Below are positions 33,956-42,517 of a DNA stretch of 64,000 nucleotides, piece by piece. Position 1 is the first letter of the stretch, and every line of letters begins with the position of its first letter. The notes below the pieces were generated by a model. The model was given only the letters and a program-made list of their open reading frames with translations, was not told the origin of the DNA and did not search any database. The translations under genes and the position numbers were made by a program. The stretch is from Oscillospiraceae bacterium (GTDB taxonomy: Bacteria > Bacillota > Clostridia > Oscillospirales > Oscillospiraceae): the NCBI GenBank assembly GCA_022799035.1, contig JAAWNQ010000001.1, positions 115,559-179,558 on the forward strand. The letters are read 5' to 3'.

Positions 33956-35086
33956 GTGTTTGAGGTAATAAAGACTGAAAATCGTGCCCGTCGTGGTGTG
34001 TTTACCTGCGCTCACGGTACGGCCCAGACCCCCGTATTCATGAACGTAGGCACCCAGGGGGCTATCAAGGGCGGGGTGTCTGCCCACGATCTGAAAGAGA
34101 TCGGCTGTCAGATCGAGCTTTCCAATACCTACCACCTCCATCTCCGTCCAGGGGATGAGGTGGTACGGGAGATGGGTGGACTCCACCGATTTATGGATTG
34201 GGAGGGACCTATCCTCACCGATTCCGGTGGATTTCAGGTATTTTCTCTGGCTGGGCTCCGAAAGATCAAGGAGGAGGGGGTCTATTTCTCCTCCCACATT
34301 GACGGCCGAAAGATTTTTATGGGTCCCGAGGAATCCATGCAGATCCAGTCCCATTTGGGCAGCGACATAGCCATGGCCTTTGATGAATGCGTGGAAAACC
34401 CCGCCACATACGACTATGCAAAAGCCTCCTGTGAACGGACGGTTCGATGGTTGGACCGTTGTAAGACGGAGCACGATAAGTTGAATGCTTTGCCGGACAC
34501 CGTGAATCCTAAACAGATGCTGTTTGGGATCAACCAGGGTGCCACCTTTCCTGATCTGCGGGTTTGGCATATGGAGGAGATCAAAAAGATCCCCTGTGAC
34601 GGCTACGCCATCGGAGGTCTTGCGGTGGGTGAGCCTACAGAGGTCATGTATGAGATCATTGACGCGGTGGAGCCCCATATGCCCAAGGACAAGCCCCGGT
34701 ATCTCATGGGAGTGGGAACTCCCACCAACATCATTGAGGCGGTAGCCCGAGGGGTGGACTTTTTTGACTGTGTCATGCCGGCCCGGAACGCCCGACACGG
34801 ACGGCTCTATACTTGGGAGGGCTCGATCAATCTGAAAAACGAGAAATATAAGCTGGATCCCACTCCCATTGACCCCACCTGCCACTGTCCTGCCTGCCGG
34901 CACTTCTCACGGGCTTACATCCGCCATCTTTTTGTAGCGGGGGAGATGCTGGCCATGCGTCTTGCGGTCCTCCATAACCTTTATTTCTACAACACCCTTA
35001 TGGAGCGGATCCGCGGGGCTTTGGATACCGGTTCCTTTGCCCAGTTCCGGGCGGAGTACAGCGAAAAGCTGGACCGGAAAATCTAA
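33956..35086 (+). CDS. tgt: Queuine/preQ1 tRNA-guanine transglycosylase
   Basis: Exchanges G34 for preQ1 in tRNAs with GUN anticodons. TDSGGFQVFSL holds catalytic D89. GGLAVGEP and the second Asp region FDCVMPARNARHG are present, and a zinc site CHCPACRHFSRAYIRHLF lies near residue 300. 376 residues, normal. GTG start at 33956 with AAAGGAG 7 bases upstream. It works directly before QueA in queuosine synthesis. Confidence 0.96.
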   Translation: MFEVIKTENRARRGVFTCAHGTAQTPVFMNVGTQGAIKGGVSAHDLKEIGCQIELSNTYHLHLRPGDEVVREMGGLHRFMDWEGPILTDSGGFQVFSLAGLRKIKEEGVYFSSHIDGRKIFMGPEESMQIQSHLGSDIAMAFDECVENPATYDYAKASCERTVRWLDRCKTEHDKLNALPDTVNPKQMLFGINQGATFPDLRVWHMEEIKKIPCDGYAIGGLAVGEPTEVMYEIIDAVEPHMPKDKPRYLMGVGTPTNIIEAVARGVDFFDCVMPARNARHGRLYTWEGSINLKNEKYKLDPTPIDPTCHCPACRHFSRAYIRHLFVAGEMLAMRLAVLHNLYFYNTLMERIRGALDTGSFAQFRAEYSEKLDRKI

Positions 35087-35100
35087 TTTGCGGGAAAGTC

Positions 35101-35129
35101 TTGCAAATCATCCTGATTTACGTTATACT
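35101..35129 (+). promoter_or_regulatory. Promoter of yajC
   Basis: TTGCAA (35101-35106), 17 bases, TATACT (35124-35129), 52 bases before the TTG start. Confidence 0.75.
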
Positions 35130-35181
35130 ACATTTTACAGCTTTATAGGGTCTGTAAAATTACATTTTGGAGGGAACGATT

Positions 35182-35466
35182 TTGGATCAGAATGTTTCTA
35201 TGATCATTATGATGGTAGTCATGCTGGCTGTGTTCTACTTTATGCTTATCCGGCCGGAGAACAAGCGGAAGAAGGAAGCGGAAAAGATGCGCTCCGAGTT
35301 GGCGGTGGGGGATGTGATTACCAGCATCGGCGGAATCACCGGCACTATCTGCGCTGTGAAGGAGACCACCATCGTTATTGAGACTGGCGCCGACCGGGTC
35401 CGCATTGAGTTGACCAAGTGGGCTGTTTCCAGCAAGGGGACCCAGGCGGTAGAGAACGTGAAGTAA
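35182..35466 (+). CDS. yajC: Preprotein translocase subunit YajC
   Basis: 94 residues. One N-terminal membrane segment (MIIMMVVMLAVFYFMLI) is followed by RPENKRKKE and a soluble domain with DVITSIGGITGTI, the family signature. It associates with SecDF-YidC in the membrane. I chose the TTG at 35182 because GGAGGG lies 7 bases before it; the in-frame TTG at 35167 overlaps that site. It is separate from tgt by its own promoter. Confidence 0.93.
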   Translation: MDQNVSMIIMMVVMLAVFYFMLIRPENKRKKEAEKMRSELAVGDVITSIGGITGTICAVKETTIVIETGADRVRIELTKWAVSSKGTQAVENVK

Positions 35467-35488
35467 AGTTCTGAAAAAAGACATGCCC

Positions 35489-35541
35489 AATACCCTTCCC
35501 GCATAGGATGAAATGAAAATCCTTGTGGGGAGGGTATTTTT
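35489..35541 (+). terminator. Terminator after yajC, abutting the next start codon
   Basis: 15 bases (35489-35503) pair with 35524-35538, with two G-U pairs, and a T-run follows. The T-run ends directly at the ATG of the next gene, so that gene has no room for its own ribosome site except in the descending arm (GGGGAGGG). Confidence 0.8.
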
Positions 35542-35976
35542 ATGCGAAAAACAGAGGAAGATCAAGGGACTATGCTGCTGCGGTATGGAAAGTCGATCCT
35601 GATGGGAGGACTGACAGCCTTTGCTGTAGGACTCGCTCTGCTATTCCTGTTCGCCGCCGGGGTATCCAGGGGACTACTGGAGGAGGGGCTTCGGTATCAG
35701 CTTACGGTGGTGAGCTGTGTGATGGGCAGTTTTGCGGGGGGGATCCTTGCGGTACGGAGCTGTCCGGCCCGGAGCCTTTTTGTCGGCTTGGCTGTGGGAG
35801 CGGTCCTGTTTTTGGTTCAGCTCACTTTGGGCCTTCTGCTTTTTGAGGGTATCGCACTGGAGAGCGGGGGAGTGGGGCTTCTTTTTGGTTCTCTCTGCGG
35901 TGGCGCCGCCGCTGGGATCCTGAGCGGGGGAGGAAAGAAAAAGAACGGACGGCGTCCCAAACGCCGAACCCGATAA
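35542..35976 (+). CDS. Small membrane protein, TIGR04086 family
   Basis: 144 residues with four hydrophobic segments (about 18-40, 55-72, 78-102 and 110-128) and a very basic C-terminus (GGGKKKNGRRPKRRTR). The pattern matches the TIGR04086/YrzE-type family found after yajC in many Clostridia; its function is unknown. Its ribosome site GGGGAGGG lies in the second arm of the upstream hairpin, so transcription and folding could influence translation. A GCATAGGATG motif lies at 35501-35510. Confidence 0.8.
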   Translation: MRKTEEDQGTMLLRYGKSILMGGLTAFAVGLALLFLFAAGVSRGLLEEGLRYQLTVVSCVMGSFAGGILAVRSCPARSLFVGLAVGAVLFLVQLTLGLLLFEGIALESGGVGLLFGSLCGGAAAGILSGGGKKKNGRRPKRRTR

Positions 35977-36299
35977 AATCTTTTTCCTCCTGTCACTCCT
36001 GTTTGTCAATGGTGACATAAAGTGGCGGCGGCAGATATTGGGCAATAACGGAACGAGTGGCCCCACATATTGTATATTATCCTGATTTCAAAGGGATTTT
36101 CGGGGTATTATCAATACACTTATTTTACATAGTTTACATAATGCGATTTACATAAAACTGTAACATAACAAAATTTTTTTGAAAAAGGTATTGCTTTACG
36201 GTAAAAAGTGGATTAGAATAGAGATACAAATTTTTTTGAAGAAATTCGGAAGGTATGGTCTTGTCCCAAACAGCATAAGTATGCTGTGGAGGTGACACC
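35977..36299. other. AT-rich intergenic region before spoIIM
   Basis: It holds three direct copies of TTTACATA (36124, 36133, 36147). Two copies of AAATTTTTTTGAA (36171-36183 and 36228-36240) flank a promoter-like pair. A perfect 8-bp palindrome arm pair ACAGCATA/TATGCTGT lies at 36270-36287, just before the spoIIM ribosome site. No gene is seen. This looks like a multi-site regulatory region. Confidence 0.6.
36191..36219 (+). promoter_or_regulatory. Possible promoter of spoIIM-xerD
   Basis: TTGCTT (36191-36196), 17 bases, TAGAAT (36214-36219). An alternative pair is TTGAAA (36179-36184) with TAAAAA. A sporulation sigma factor promoter is equally possible. Confidence 0.45.
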
Positions 36300-36929
36300 A
36301 TGCGCAGAGCAGTTACAGGATTTTGGTGGTCGCCGGCGACAGAGGGCACCCCCGCTCTTGTCGCGACGGCGGTCTTTTTTGCCCTCGGCGGGATAACGGG
36401 ATGTCTGATAGCCTTTCAGGTGGCCGATGAGGGAATAGCGGCCCTGGCCGGTTATCTGGACCGGTTTCTTTCGGCAGTCCAGTCTGATGGGTTGGAGATC
36501 CCGGCGTTCGCTGAGTTTCTTTGGCGGTCATTTCGCTGGCCGTTGGCGGCGACTCTCTTGGGTTTTGCTGCTTTTGGACTGCTCGGGCTTCCTTTGCTGG
36601 CCTCTGCCAGGGGTTTTTTCTTCGCTTTTTCCATTGCCTCCTTTGCCCGGGCCTATGGCCGCGAAGGACTGGCTTTGGCCTTCTTCCTTTTGGGGATCCC
36701 GGGATTGTTTTCCATTCCCGCGTTTCTTATACTGACCACCCAAAGTCTGTCCTCCGCCTATGCTTTGGCGGGGAGAGGCGGTGGTTCGGGGCGGCGCGAC
36801 CTGCCCTTTCATCGTGAACACTTTTTTCGCTGTGGGGTGTGTGCCGCGGCGGTGTGTGTCAGTCTCCTTTTGGAGCGGTATCTGGTCCCGGCCTTGGTGT
36901 CTGGAGCGGCGGCTGTGCTGATCCCATAG
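36300..36929 (+). CDS. spoIIM: Stage II sporulation protein M (SpoIIM) family
   Basis: 209 residues with about five membrane segments. The core LGFAAFGLLGLPLLASARGFFFAF...LALAFFLLGIPGLFSIPAFLI is the SpoIIM/DUF95 hallmark. SpoIIM works with SpoIID and SpoIIP in septal peptidoglycan removal during engulfment. Placement directly before xerD is the same as in Bacillus, supporting orthology. The start ATG follows GGAGGTG just downstream of a palindrome. Confidence 0.87.
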   Translation: MRRAVTGFWWSPATEGTPALVATAVFFALGGITGCLIAFQVADEGIAALAGYLDRFLSAVQSDGLEIPAFAEFLWRSFRWPLAATLLGFAAFGLLGLPLLASARGFFFAFSIASFARAYGREGLALAFFLLGIPGLFSIPAFLILTTQSLSSAYALAGRGGGSGRRDLPFHREHFFRCGVCAAAVCVSLLLERYLVPALVSGAAAVLIP

Positions 36930-36962
36930 GAGAAAACTGTAGAAGGAAAGAGGGTGAGAGAA

Positions 36963-37841
36963 ATGGACCAGTTGGTTGGCTACCAACGTTTTTTGGTGGA
37001 GGAAAAGGAGGCGTCCAGTAATACGGTAAGCTCCTACCTCCGGGATGTGACCCAATACTTTCAATGGTTGACCAGCGAGTCCCTCTCACCCGAAAATGCC
37101 GCCCAGTCGGATGTGGACCGGTATACCAAGTATCTTTTGAGTCTGGGGAAGACCATCTCCACGGTTACCCGGTCTCTGGCCTCTCTGAAATCCTTTTATT
37201 CCTATCTGATGGGGGAAGGGATTGTGGCCGTCAATCCGGCCAAGGGTCTTACCTTGGAAAAAGTGGAGCGGAAGCTGCCCCAGATCCTCACCAGCAAAGA
37301 GGTAGAGCTCTTTCTGGAACAGCCCGACCCCAGGGATGCGAAAGGCTGCCGGGACAAGGCCATGCTGGAGCTCCTCTATGCCACAGGTATTCGGGTCAGC
37401 GAACTGATCGACCTGAACCTGGAGCATTTGAATCTGAGCGCATCCTTTCTTCGTTGCATTACCCGGAAAAAGGAGCGGATTATTCCCCTCTATCCCACGG
37501 CGGTCCGTGCCCTCAATGACTATATTGAGCATGTCCGCCCCCGGATTATTGAACGCCCGGACGAGAGGGCCCTGTTCGTCAATATGAACGGTTCTCGAAT
37601 GTCCCGACAGGGCTTCTGGAAGATCATCAAGCATTATCAGGACAAGGCGGGGATCCAGAAAGAGATCACCCCCCACACCCTGCGCCATTCTTTTGCCGCC
37701 CATCTATTGGAAAACGGCGCGGATCTGGCTTCCATTCAAAAAATGCTGGGCCATGCCGATATCTCTTCTACCCAGGTTTATACTCAGGTGATTAACCAGG
37801 AGTTGAAAGACGTCTATAATAAGGCCCACCCCCGCACGTAA
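36963..37841 (+). CDS. xerD: Tyrosine recombinase XerD
   Basis: 292 residues. An N-terminal SAM-like DNA-binding domain (1-90) precedes the catalytic domain. The active-site set is complete: R144 (TGIRVSEL), Lys near 170, H238, R241 (HTLRHS), H264 (LGHADIS), Y273. It resolves chromosome dimers at dif. I prefer the ATG at 36963 over the GTG at 36954. The length and spoIIM neighbour fit XerD; a second Xer-type gene lies at 52578. Confidence 0.93.
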   Translation: MDQLVGYQRFLVEEKEASSNTVSSYLRDVTQYFQWLTSESLSPENAAQSDVDRYTKYLLSLGKTISTVTRSLASLKSFYSYLMGEGIVAVNPAKGLTLEKVERKLPQILTSKEVELFLEQPDPRDAKGCRDKAMLELLYATGIRVSELIDLNLEHLNLSASFLRCITRKKERIIPLYPTAVRALNDYIEHVRPRIIERPDERALFVNMNGSRMSRQGFWKIIKHYQDKAGIQKEITPHTLRHSFAAHLLENGADLASIQKMLGHADISSTQVYTQVINQELKDVYNKAHPRT

Positions 37842-37875
37842 AACGGACTTTCCGAAAAAAGGGAGGTCCGTTTTT
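37840..37875 (+). terminator. Terminator after xerD
   Basis: AAAACGGAC (37840-37848) pairs with GTCCGTTTT (37866-37874), with additional inner pairs and a T-run. It overlaps the xerD stop codon. Confidence 0.8.
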
Positions 37876-37884
37876 ATTTTCCTG

Positions 37885-37913
37885 TTGAAAAGCAGGGACG
37901 TATCGGATATAAT
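37885..37913 (+). promoter_or_regulatory. Promoter of the DUF1858 gene
   Basis: TTGAAA (37885-37890), 17 bases, TATAAT (37908-37913). Confidence 0.75.
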
Positions 37914-37958
37914 AAGGGTGTTCCAACCAATTTCAACATATTTTGGAGGAAACTCATT

Positions 37959-38162
37959 ATGGCTCAAATCACAAAAGATACCATCATCGGTGATATTCTG
38001 GACATTGCCCCTCAGACCGCCCCTGTTTTTATGTCCATCGGTATGCACTGCTTGGGCTGCCCCTCCTCCCGTGGGGAGACTGTGGAGCAGGCCTGCATGG
38101 TCCACGGCGTGGATGTGGACGCCCTGCTGGAGCAGATCAATAACCTGCTTTCCGCTCAGTAA
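37959..38162 (+). CDS. DUF1858 domain protein
   Basis: 67 residues, soluble, with MHCLGCPSS (residues about 29-37) carrying the CxxC pair typical of DUF1858, followed by GETVEQACMVHGVDVDALLEQIN. Related domains bind iron-sulfur repair or nitric-oxide-linked proteins, but the stand-alone form has no settled function. The start follows TTTTGGAGG. It has its own promoter and terminator. Confidence 0.9.
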   Translation: MAQITKDTIIGDILDIAPQTAPVFMSIGMHCLGCPSSRGETVEQACMVHGVDVDALLEQINNLLSAQ

Positions 38163-38176
38163 ATGATACCCTCGGA

Positions 38177-38203
38177 AAAGGAGCGGCACAGCCGCTCCTT
38201 TTC
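38177..38203 (+). terminator. Terminator after the DUF1858 gene
   Basis: AAAAGGAGCGG (38177-38187) pairs with CCGCTCCTTTT (38193-38203), loop CACAG. Confidence 0.85.
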
Positions 38204-38234
38204 TCTGCCCTATTCCCCGTAAGGAGGCAAACCC

Positions 38235-38951
38235 ATGAAACGGCTGTTTTCCCTTTCCCCACGGCTCCAGGCGGTAGCAGACCTGGTGCCCAATACCCGG
38301 CTGGTCGATGTAGGGACTGACCACGGACGGCTTCCCGTGTGGCTGGTCTGCCGTGGGCTTGTCCCCCGGGCGGTGGCCACCGATCTTCGCCCTGGACCTC
38401 TAAGCAGGGGACAGGAGCTGGCCCGACGTTGGGATGTTTCAGAACAGATATCTTTCCGCCTCTGTGACGGGCTTGCTTCCGTTTCCCCGGAGGAAGCGGA
38501 GGTCGTCACCATCGCCGGCATGGGGGGAGAGACCATCGCCGGCATTCTTCAGGCTGCCCCATGGGTAAAAGAGCGAAACTGCGCTTGTATTCTCCAGCCC
38601 ATGAGCGGGGCAGATGGGCTGCGCCGGTATCTCTCCGATAATGGCTTTGCTATTCTGCAAGAGATTCTTGTCTTGGAGGAGGAGACCCTCTACGTGATCC
38701 TCCAAGCCCAAAAAGGTGAGATGGCACCCCTTACCCCAGGAGAGATCTGGGTAGGGCGACAGACCCAGGGTATGAAAAGCCCCCTTCGAGAGCGGTACCT
38801 GGAACAGGAACTGGGAAAACTTCGGTGGGCCGTAGAAGGTCTCAAGTGTTCCCAGCGCCCGGAGGACAGAAAAAAACAAGAGTGGTTCCAGCAAGCTGTT
38901 CAAGATGTGGAGTGGATGAAAAAGGAGTGGGAACAATGGCAACAGTCTTAG
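38235..38951 (+). CDS. trmK: tRNA (adenine-22-N1)-methyltransferase
   Basis: 238 residues. The SAM-binding region LVDVGTDHGRLPVWL lies at about 22-36, followed by AVATDLRPGPLSRGQELA and VVTIAGMGGETIAGIL, all diagnostic of TrmK/YqfN. The C-terminal coiled-coil part extends to 238. It methylates A22 of certain tRNAs in Gram-positive bacteria. It overlaps the next gene by 16 bases, the same pairing as in Bacillus. Confidence 0.92.
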   Translation: MKRLFSLSPRLQAVADLVPNTRLVDVGTDHGRLPVWLVCRGLVPRAVATDLRPGPLSRGQELARRWDVSEQISFRLCDGLASVSPEEAEVVTIAGMGGETIAGILQAAPWVKERNCACILQPMSGADGLRRYLSDNGFAILQEILVLEEETLYVILQAQKGEMAPLTPGEIWVGRQTQGMKSPLRERYLEQELGKLRWAVEGLKCSQRPEDRKKQEWFQQAVQDVEWMKKEWEQWQQS

Positions 38952-39736
38952 ATATTTACCGTTACTTAGATAAAAAGGCCCCCTTTTCTCTCCAGATGTC
39001 CTTCGACAACGCCGGCTTCCTGGTGGGAAGGGGAGGGGCTGAGGTCACAAAGCTGATGGTTGCCTTGGACATTACAGAGGAAGTCATCGTCGAGGCGACA
39101 GAGGCGGGCTGCCAGCTCATCGTCTCCCACCACCCCATCATCTTCCACCCGGCAAAGAGCATCACCGACAGCGATCCCACCGGCCGCTGCCTGCTGGCTC
39201 TGACGGAAAACCGCATTGCCGCCATCTGTGCCCACACCAACCTGGACGCGGTGGAGGGCGGGGTGAACGATGCGTTGGCCCAGCGGCTGAATCTCTCACA
39301 GGTGGAACTGCTCCACCAGGACGGACTGGACCCAACAGGGCGTCCCTACGGGATCGGACGGATCGGTCTGGTGGAGGGCTGCTTTGAAACCGCGGCCCAA
39401 TTTGCCTCTTTTGTCCGGGAGCGTCTGGGAGCCGAAGGCCTCCGCCTGGAGGATGGCGGAAAACCTGTCCGCCGTGTCGCAGTCGGGGGCGGCGCCTGCG
39501 GGGATATGCTGATGGACGCGGCGGCCCGGGGCTGTGATACCTTTGTCACATCAGATGTAAAGTATAACACCTTTCTGGACGCTCGGGCCATGGGGCTGAA
39601 CCTGATCGACGCCGGCCATTTCTCCACAGAGAATGTGGTCTGCCCCGTGCTGGCAGAGTGGTTAAGGGAGGGCTTTCCGGAAAGCCAGGTTTGTCTCTCG
39701 CGGCGGCACAAGGAGCCCTTTTCTGTTCTGATGTGA
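38936..39736 (+). CDS. Nif3-like dinuclear metal-centre protein
   Basis: 266 residues. FDNAGFLVG and the metal-site signatures VSHHPIIFHP and CAHTNLDAVEGGVND are followed by VTSDVKYNTFLDARAMGLNLIDAGHFSTE near the end. Family members form hexameric toroids with two metal ions; the reaction is unsettled (GTP cyclohydrolase-like activity has been proposed). The ATG at 38936 follows AAAGGAG inside trmK. Cotranscribed with trmK. Confidence 0.92.
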   Translation: MATVLDIYRYLDKKAPFSLQMSFDNAGFLVGRGGAEVTKLMVALDITEEVIVEATEAGCQLIVSHHPIIFHPAKSITDSDPTGRCLLALTENRIAAICAHTNLDAVEGGVNDALAQRLNLSQVELLHQDGLDPTGRPYGIGRIGLVEGCFETAAQFASFVRERLGAEGLRLEDGGKPVRRVAVGGGACGDMLMDAAARGCDTFVTSDVKYNTFLDARAMGLNLIDAGHFSTENVVCPVLAEWLREGFPESQVCLSRRHKEPFSVLM

Positions 39737-39786
39737 CCTGCGGGAGAGAGGGATTCCCACAAGAAGAAATAAAAGCAGGGGAATAG

Positions 39787-39815
39787 TTGCAAAAACAGAT
39801 TTTTTGTGCTAAACT
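39787..39815 (+). promoter_or_regulatory. Promoter of yebC
   Basis: TTGCAA (39787-39792), 17 bases, TAAACT (39810-39815). Confidence 0.7.
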
Positions 39816-39849
39816 GTATAAGCAATTTTTTTGAGAAGGGATAGATACT

Positions 39850-40578
39850 ATGTCGGGACATTCCAAATGGCATAACATCCAAAAAACCAAGGGGGCCCAG
39901 GATGCCAAGCGCTCCGCCGCCTTTACCAAGATCGCCAAAGAGATGATCGTGGCGGTAAAAACCGGAGGCAGCGGCGATCCCGCCAACAACTCCCGTCTGG
40001 CTACCGTTATCGCCAAGGCCCGGGCGGCCAATATGCCCAATGACAACATCAAACGTACCATTGACCGGGCCCTGGGTGCCGGCAACACCGACAGCTACGA
40101 AAGCGTCACCTACGAGGGATACGGTCCCTCCGGCGTAGCGGTTATTGTGGAGGCTCTTACCGACAACCGTCAGCGTACCGCCCCCGAGGTCCGGCATCTG
40201 CTGGACAAGTTCGGCAAGGGCCTGGGCGCCACCGGCTGCGTATCCTGGTCCTTTGACCAGAAAGGTGTTATTATCATCGAGAAAGAGGATCTGGATGAGG
40301 ATACCATGATGATGGACGCCCTGGAGGCCGGCGCGGAGGATATGAGCGTAGAGGGGGAGGTTTTTGAGATCACCACTGCCCCCGACGACTTTGGTACTGT
40401 CCTGGCCAACCTGGAGGCCAAGGGTTACTCCTTTGTCAACGCCGCTGTGGAGATGGTTCCTCAGAACTACGTGAAGCTGGAGTCTGAGGAGGACATCAAG
40501 AACATGGAGAAGCTTATTGACAGCTTGGAGGATAACGACGACGTGCAGAACGTCTGGCACAACTGGGATCAGGATTAA
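39850..40578 (+). CDS. yebC: YebC/PmpR family regulator or translation factor
   Basis: 242 residues. The signature MSGHSKWHNIQKTKGAQDAKR at the N-terminus, NMPNDNIKRTIDRALG, TYEGYGPSGVAVIVE and YVKLESEEDIKNMEKLIDSLEDNDDVQNV define the family. Long viewed as a transcription factor, it has also been linked to relief of ribosome stalling. Single-gene unit with its own promoter and terminator, facing the RNase P RNA gene. Confidence 0.95.
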   Translation: MSGHSKWHNIQKTKGAQDAKRSAAFTKIAKEMIVAVKTGGSGDPANNSRLATVIAKARAANMPNDNIKRTIDRALGAGNTDSYESVTYEGYGPSGVAVIVEALTDNRQRTAPEVRHLLDKFGKGLGATGCVSWSFDQKGVIIIEKEDLDEDTMMMDALEAGAEDMSVEGEVFEITTAPDDFGTVLANLEAKGYSFVNAAVEMVPQNYVKLESEEDIKNMEKLIDSLEDNDDVQNVWHNWDQD

Positions 40579-40592
40579 ATAAGAGAAAAAGG

Positions 40593-40623
40593 AAAGACGC
40601 CGCTGAGCAAGCGGCGTCTTTTC
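40593..40623 (+). terminator. Terminator after yebC
   Basis: AAAGACGCCGCT (40593-40604) pairs with AGCGGCGTCTTT (40610-40621), loop GAGCA, T-run. Confidence 0.85.
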
Positions 40624-40629
40624 ATATTG

Positions 40630-41000
40630 CGCAAGTAAGCCTGTAAGCCGGGTTCTGTCCTTTAAGACAGCCATCTATCTCGACGCGCCGTTGCCGACGC
40701 GCTCCAGCCACCTCCCTGGGACGGTCGGGCCAACCATATGTCCCTCCACGGTGTTGCTCCGGATAGAGTTTACAGCGACGGACGCTTCCACGCCGTCGGG
40801 TGAGCTCTTACCTCACCTTTCCACCTTTTCCGGTGCATACGGGCCCAAAGGTCCGCTGTTCACCGGTAGTTTATCTCTGTTGCCCTTTTCCTGGGGTCGC
40901 CCCCGGCGGGTGTTACCCGTTATCCTTGCCCTGCGGAGCCCGGACTTTCCTCACCTCCGGGCCTTTCGCCCCGGAAGCGCGGCTGTCCAGCCTGCTTGCG
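40630..41000 (-). ncRNA. rnpB: RNase P RNA, bacterial type
   Basis: Catalytic RNA that trims tRNA 5' ends. On the minus strand it starts CGCAAGCAGGCTGGAC. It contains the conserved GAGGAAAGTCCGGGCT core (near 40941-40956) and ends ACAGAACCCGGCTTACAGGC before the closing P1 strand at 40630-40640, which pairs with the 5' end. Length about 370. Strong -35/-10 boxes lie just upstream. The exact ends are estimated from P1 pairing. Confidence 0.95.
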
Positions 41001-41006
41001 ATTTTT

Positions 41007-41035
41007 ATTTTATCCCATTTAGAAGGTAAAGTCAA
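41007..41035 (-). promoter_or_regulatory. Promoter of rnpB
   Basis: On the minus strand TTGACT (41030-41035), 17 bases, TAAAAT (41007-41012). Confidence 0.8.
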
Positions 41036-41046
41036 ACCTGTTTTCA

Positions 41047-41075
41047 TTGAAATTTTCTTTCAAATGCGGTATACT
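41047..41075 (+). promoter_or_regulatory. Promoter of the murD...ligA run
   Basis: TTGAAA (41047-41052), 17 bases, TATACT (41070-41075). It is back to back with the rnpB promoter. Confidence 0.75.
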
Positions 41076-41107
41076 ATTTTGGCAACTTTAGGTAAGGAGG
41101 GTCCTGA

Positions 41108-42505
41108 ATGAAAATGACCATTCAAGAATATCTGGACACTCTCAAAGGAAAAAAGGCCGCCGTGCTGGGCATCGGCGTGTCCAATACACCTCTGATCCAT
41201 ATGCTGCTCAGGGCCGGAGTGAAGGTCTCCGCCTGTGATAAACGCAGCCGCGAGGAGTTCGGAGGTAAGATCGAAGCTCTGGAAAGCCTGGGTGCCACCG
41301 TATGGCTTGGGAAAGACTATCTGGACCATCTGTCCGGTCAGGATGTGATCTTCCGCACCCCCGGAATGCGGCCTGACCTTCCCCAGTTGGCCGCCGCCGT
41401 GGCGGGAGGAAGTAGTCTCACCTCCGAGATGGAGGTATTCTTCCAGGTCTGCCCCTGTCCCATCATCGGAGTCACCGGCAGTGATGGAAAGACCACTACC
41501 ACCACCATCATTGCCGAACTTCTCAAGGCGGCAGGGAAGACGGTTTATCTGGGCGGGAATATCGGTAAACCCCTTCTGCCCGATGTGGGGATGATGGAGC
41601 CCACCGACTTCGCTGTGGTGGAGCTTAGTTCCTTTCAGCTTATGACCATGGATCGGAGTCCCCAAATCGCTGTGGTGACCAACCTGTCGCCCAATCATCT
41701 GGATGTTCACCGTTCTATGGGAGAGTATATCTCAGCCAAGGAGAATATTTTCCTTCATCAGGCACCGGCTGATCGGGTGGTCCTCAATGCCGATAATGAG
41801 ATCACCCGTTCCTTTGCCTCTGGATCCAAGGGAACAGTTACTCTCTTTAGCCGCCGGGAAGAACCGGAGGGGGAGTGTGTCTATCTGCGTGACGGGGTCA
41901 TCTGGCTTCGGGAACATGGGGAAGAGCGGAAGATCCTGGACCGGGATGAGATCCTTCTTCCCGGTGACCACAATGTAGAAAATTATATGGCCGCTATCGC
42001 CGCAGTGAAGGACCTTGTCCCCGTCCCGGTTATCCGTTCTCTGGCAGCCAAGTTCAGTGGGGTAGAGCACCGGATCGAGTTGGTCCGGACCTTGAATGGA
42101 GTCCGCTATTACAATGACTCTATCGCTTCCAGTCCCACCCGGACCATGGCGGGGCTGAAGTGTTTTTCAAAAAAGGTGATCCTCATCGCCGGCGGCTATG
42201 ATAAGCATATCCCCTTTGATGATTTGGGACCTGGCATCATAGAGCATGTAAAGCATCTTATTCTGACAGGAGATACCGCCTCAAAGATCCGGGCCGCGGT
42301 GGAGGAGGCTCCCGGTTACCAGGAGAGCATGCCTGTCATTGAGGAATATCACGATTTTCAGGATGCTGTAAAAGCGGCTTACAAGGCCGCCCAACCTGGG
42401 GATGTAGTGCTTCTCTCCCCGGCCTGCGCATCCTTTGACAAGTTCAAAAACTTTATGGAGCGGGGAAACACGTTCAAAAAGATTGTCAGAGAATTGGAAC
42501 AGTAA
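41108..42505 (+). CDS. murD: UDP-N-acetylmuramoyl-L-alanine--D-glutamate ligase
   Basis: Adds D-Glu to UDP-MurNAc-Ala, a cytoplasmic peptidoglycan step. The ATP loop GSDGKTTTTT lies at 124-133. ELSSFQLMTM, NLSPNHLDVHRSM, the lysine region SAKENIFLHQ and YYNDSIASSPTRT follow, and the C-terminal domain ends with LSPACASFDKFKNFMERG. 465 residues, normal. It starts a long run of genes on the same strand to ligA, here separated from the usual mur cluster. Confidence 0.95.
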   Translation: MKMTIQEYLDTLKGKKAAVLGIGVSNTPLIHMLLRAGVKVSACDKRSREEFGGKIEALESLGATVWLGKDYLDHLSGQDVIFRTPGMRPDLPQLAAAVAGGSSLTSEMEVFFQVCPCPIIGVTGSDGKTTTTTIIAELLKAAGKTVYLGGNIGKPLLPDVGMMEPTDFAVVELSSFQLMTMDRSPQIAVVTNLSPNHLDVHRSMGEYISAKENIFLHQAPADRVVLNADNEITRSFASGSKGTVTLFSRREEPEGECVYLRDGVIWLREHGEERKILDRDEILLPGDHNVENYMAAIAAVKDLVPVPVIRSLAAKFSGVEHRIELVRTLNGVRYYNDSIASSPTRTMAGLKCFSKKVILIAGGYDKHIPFDDLGPGIIEHVKHLILTGDTASKIRAAVEEAPGYQESMPVIEEYHDFQDAVKAAYKAAQPGDVVLLSPACASFDKFKNFMERGNTFKKIVRELEQ

Positions 42506-42517
42506 GGATGTGAGGGA

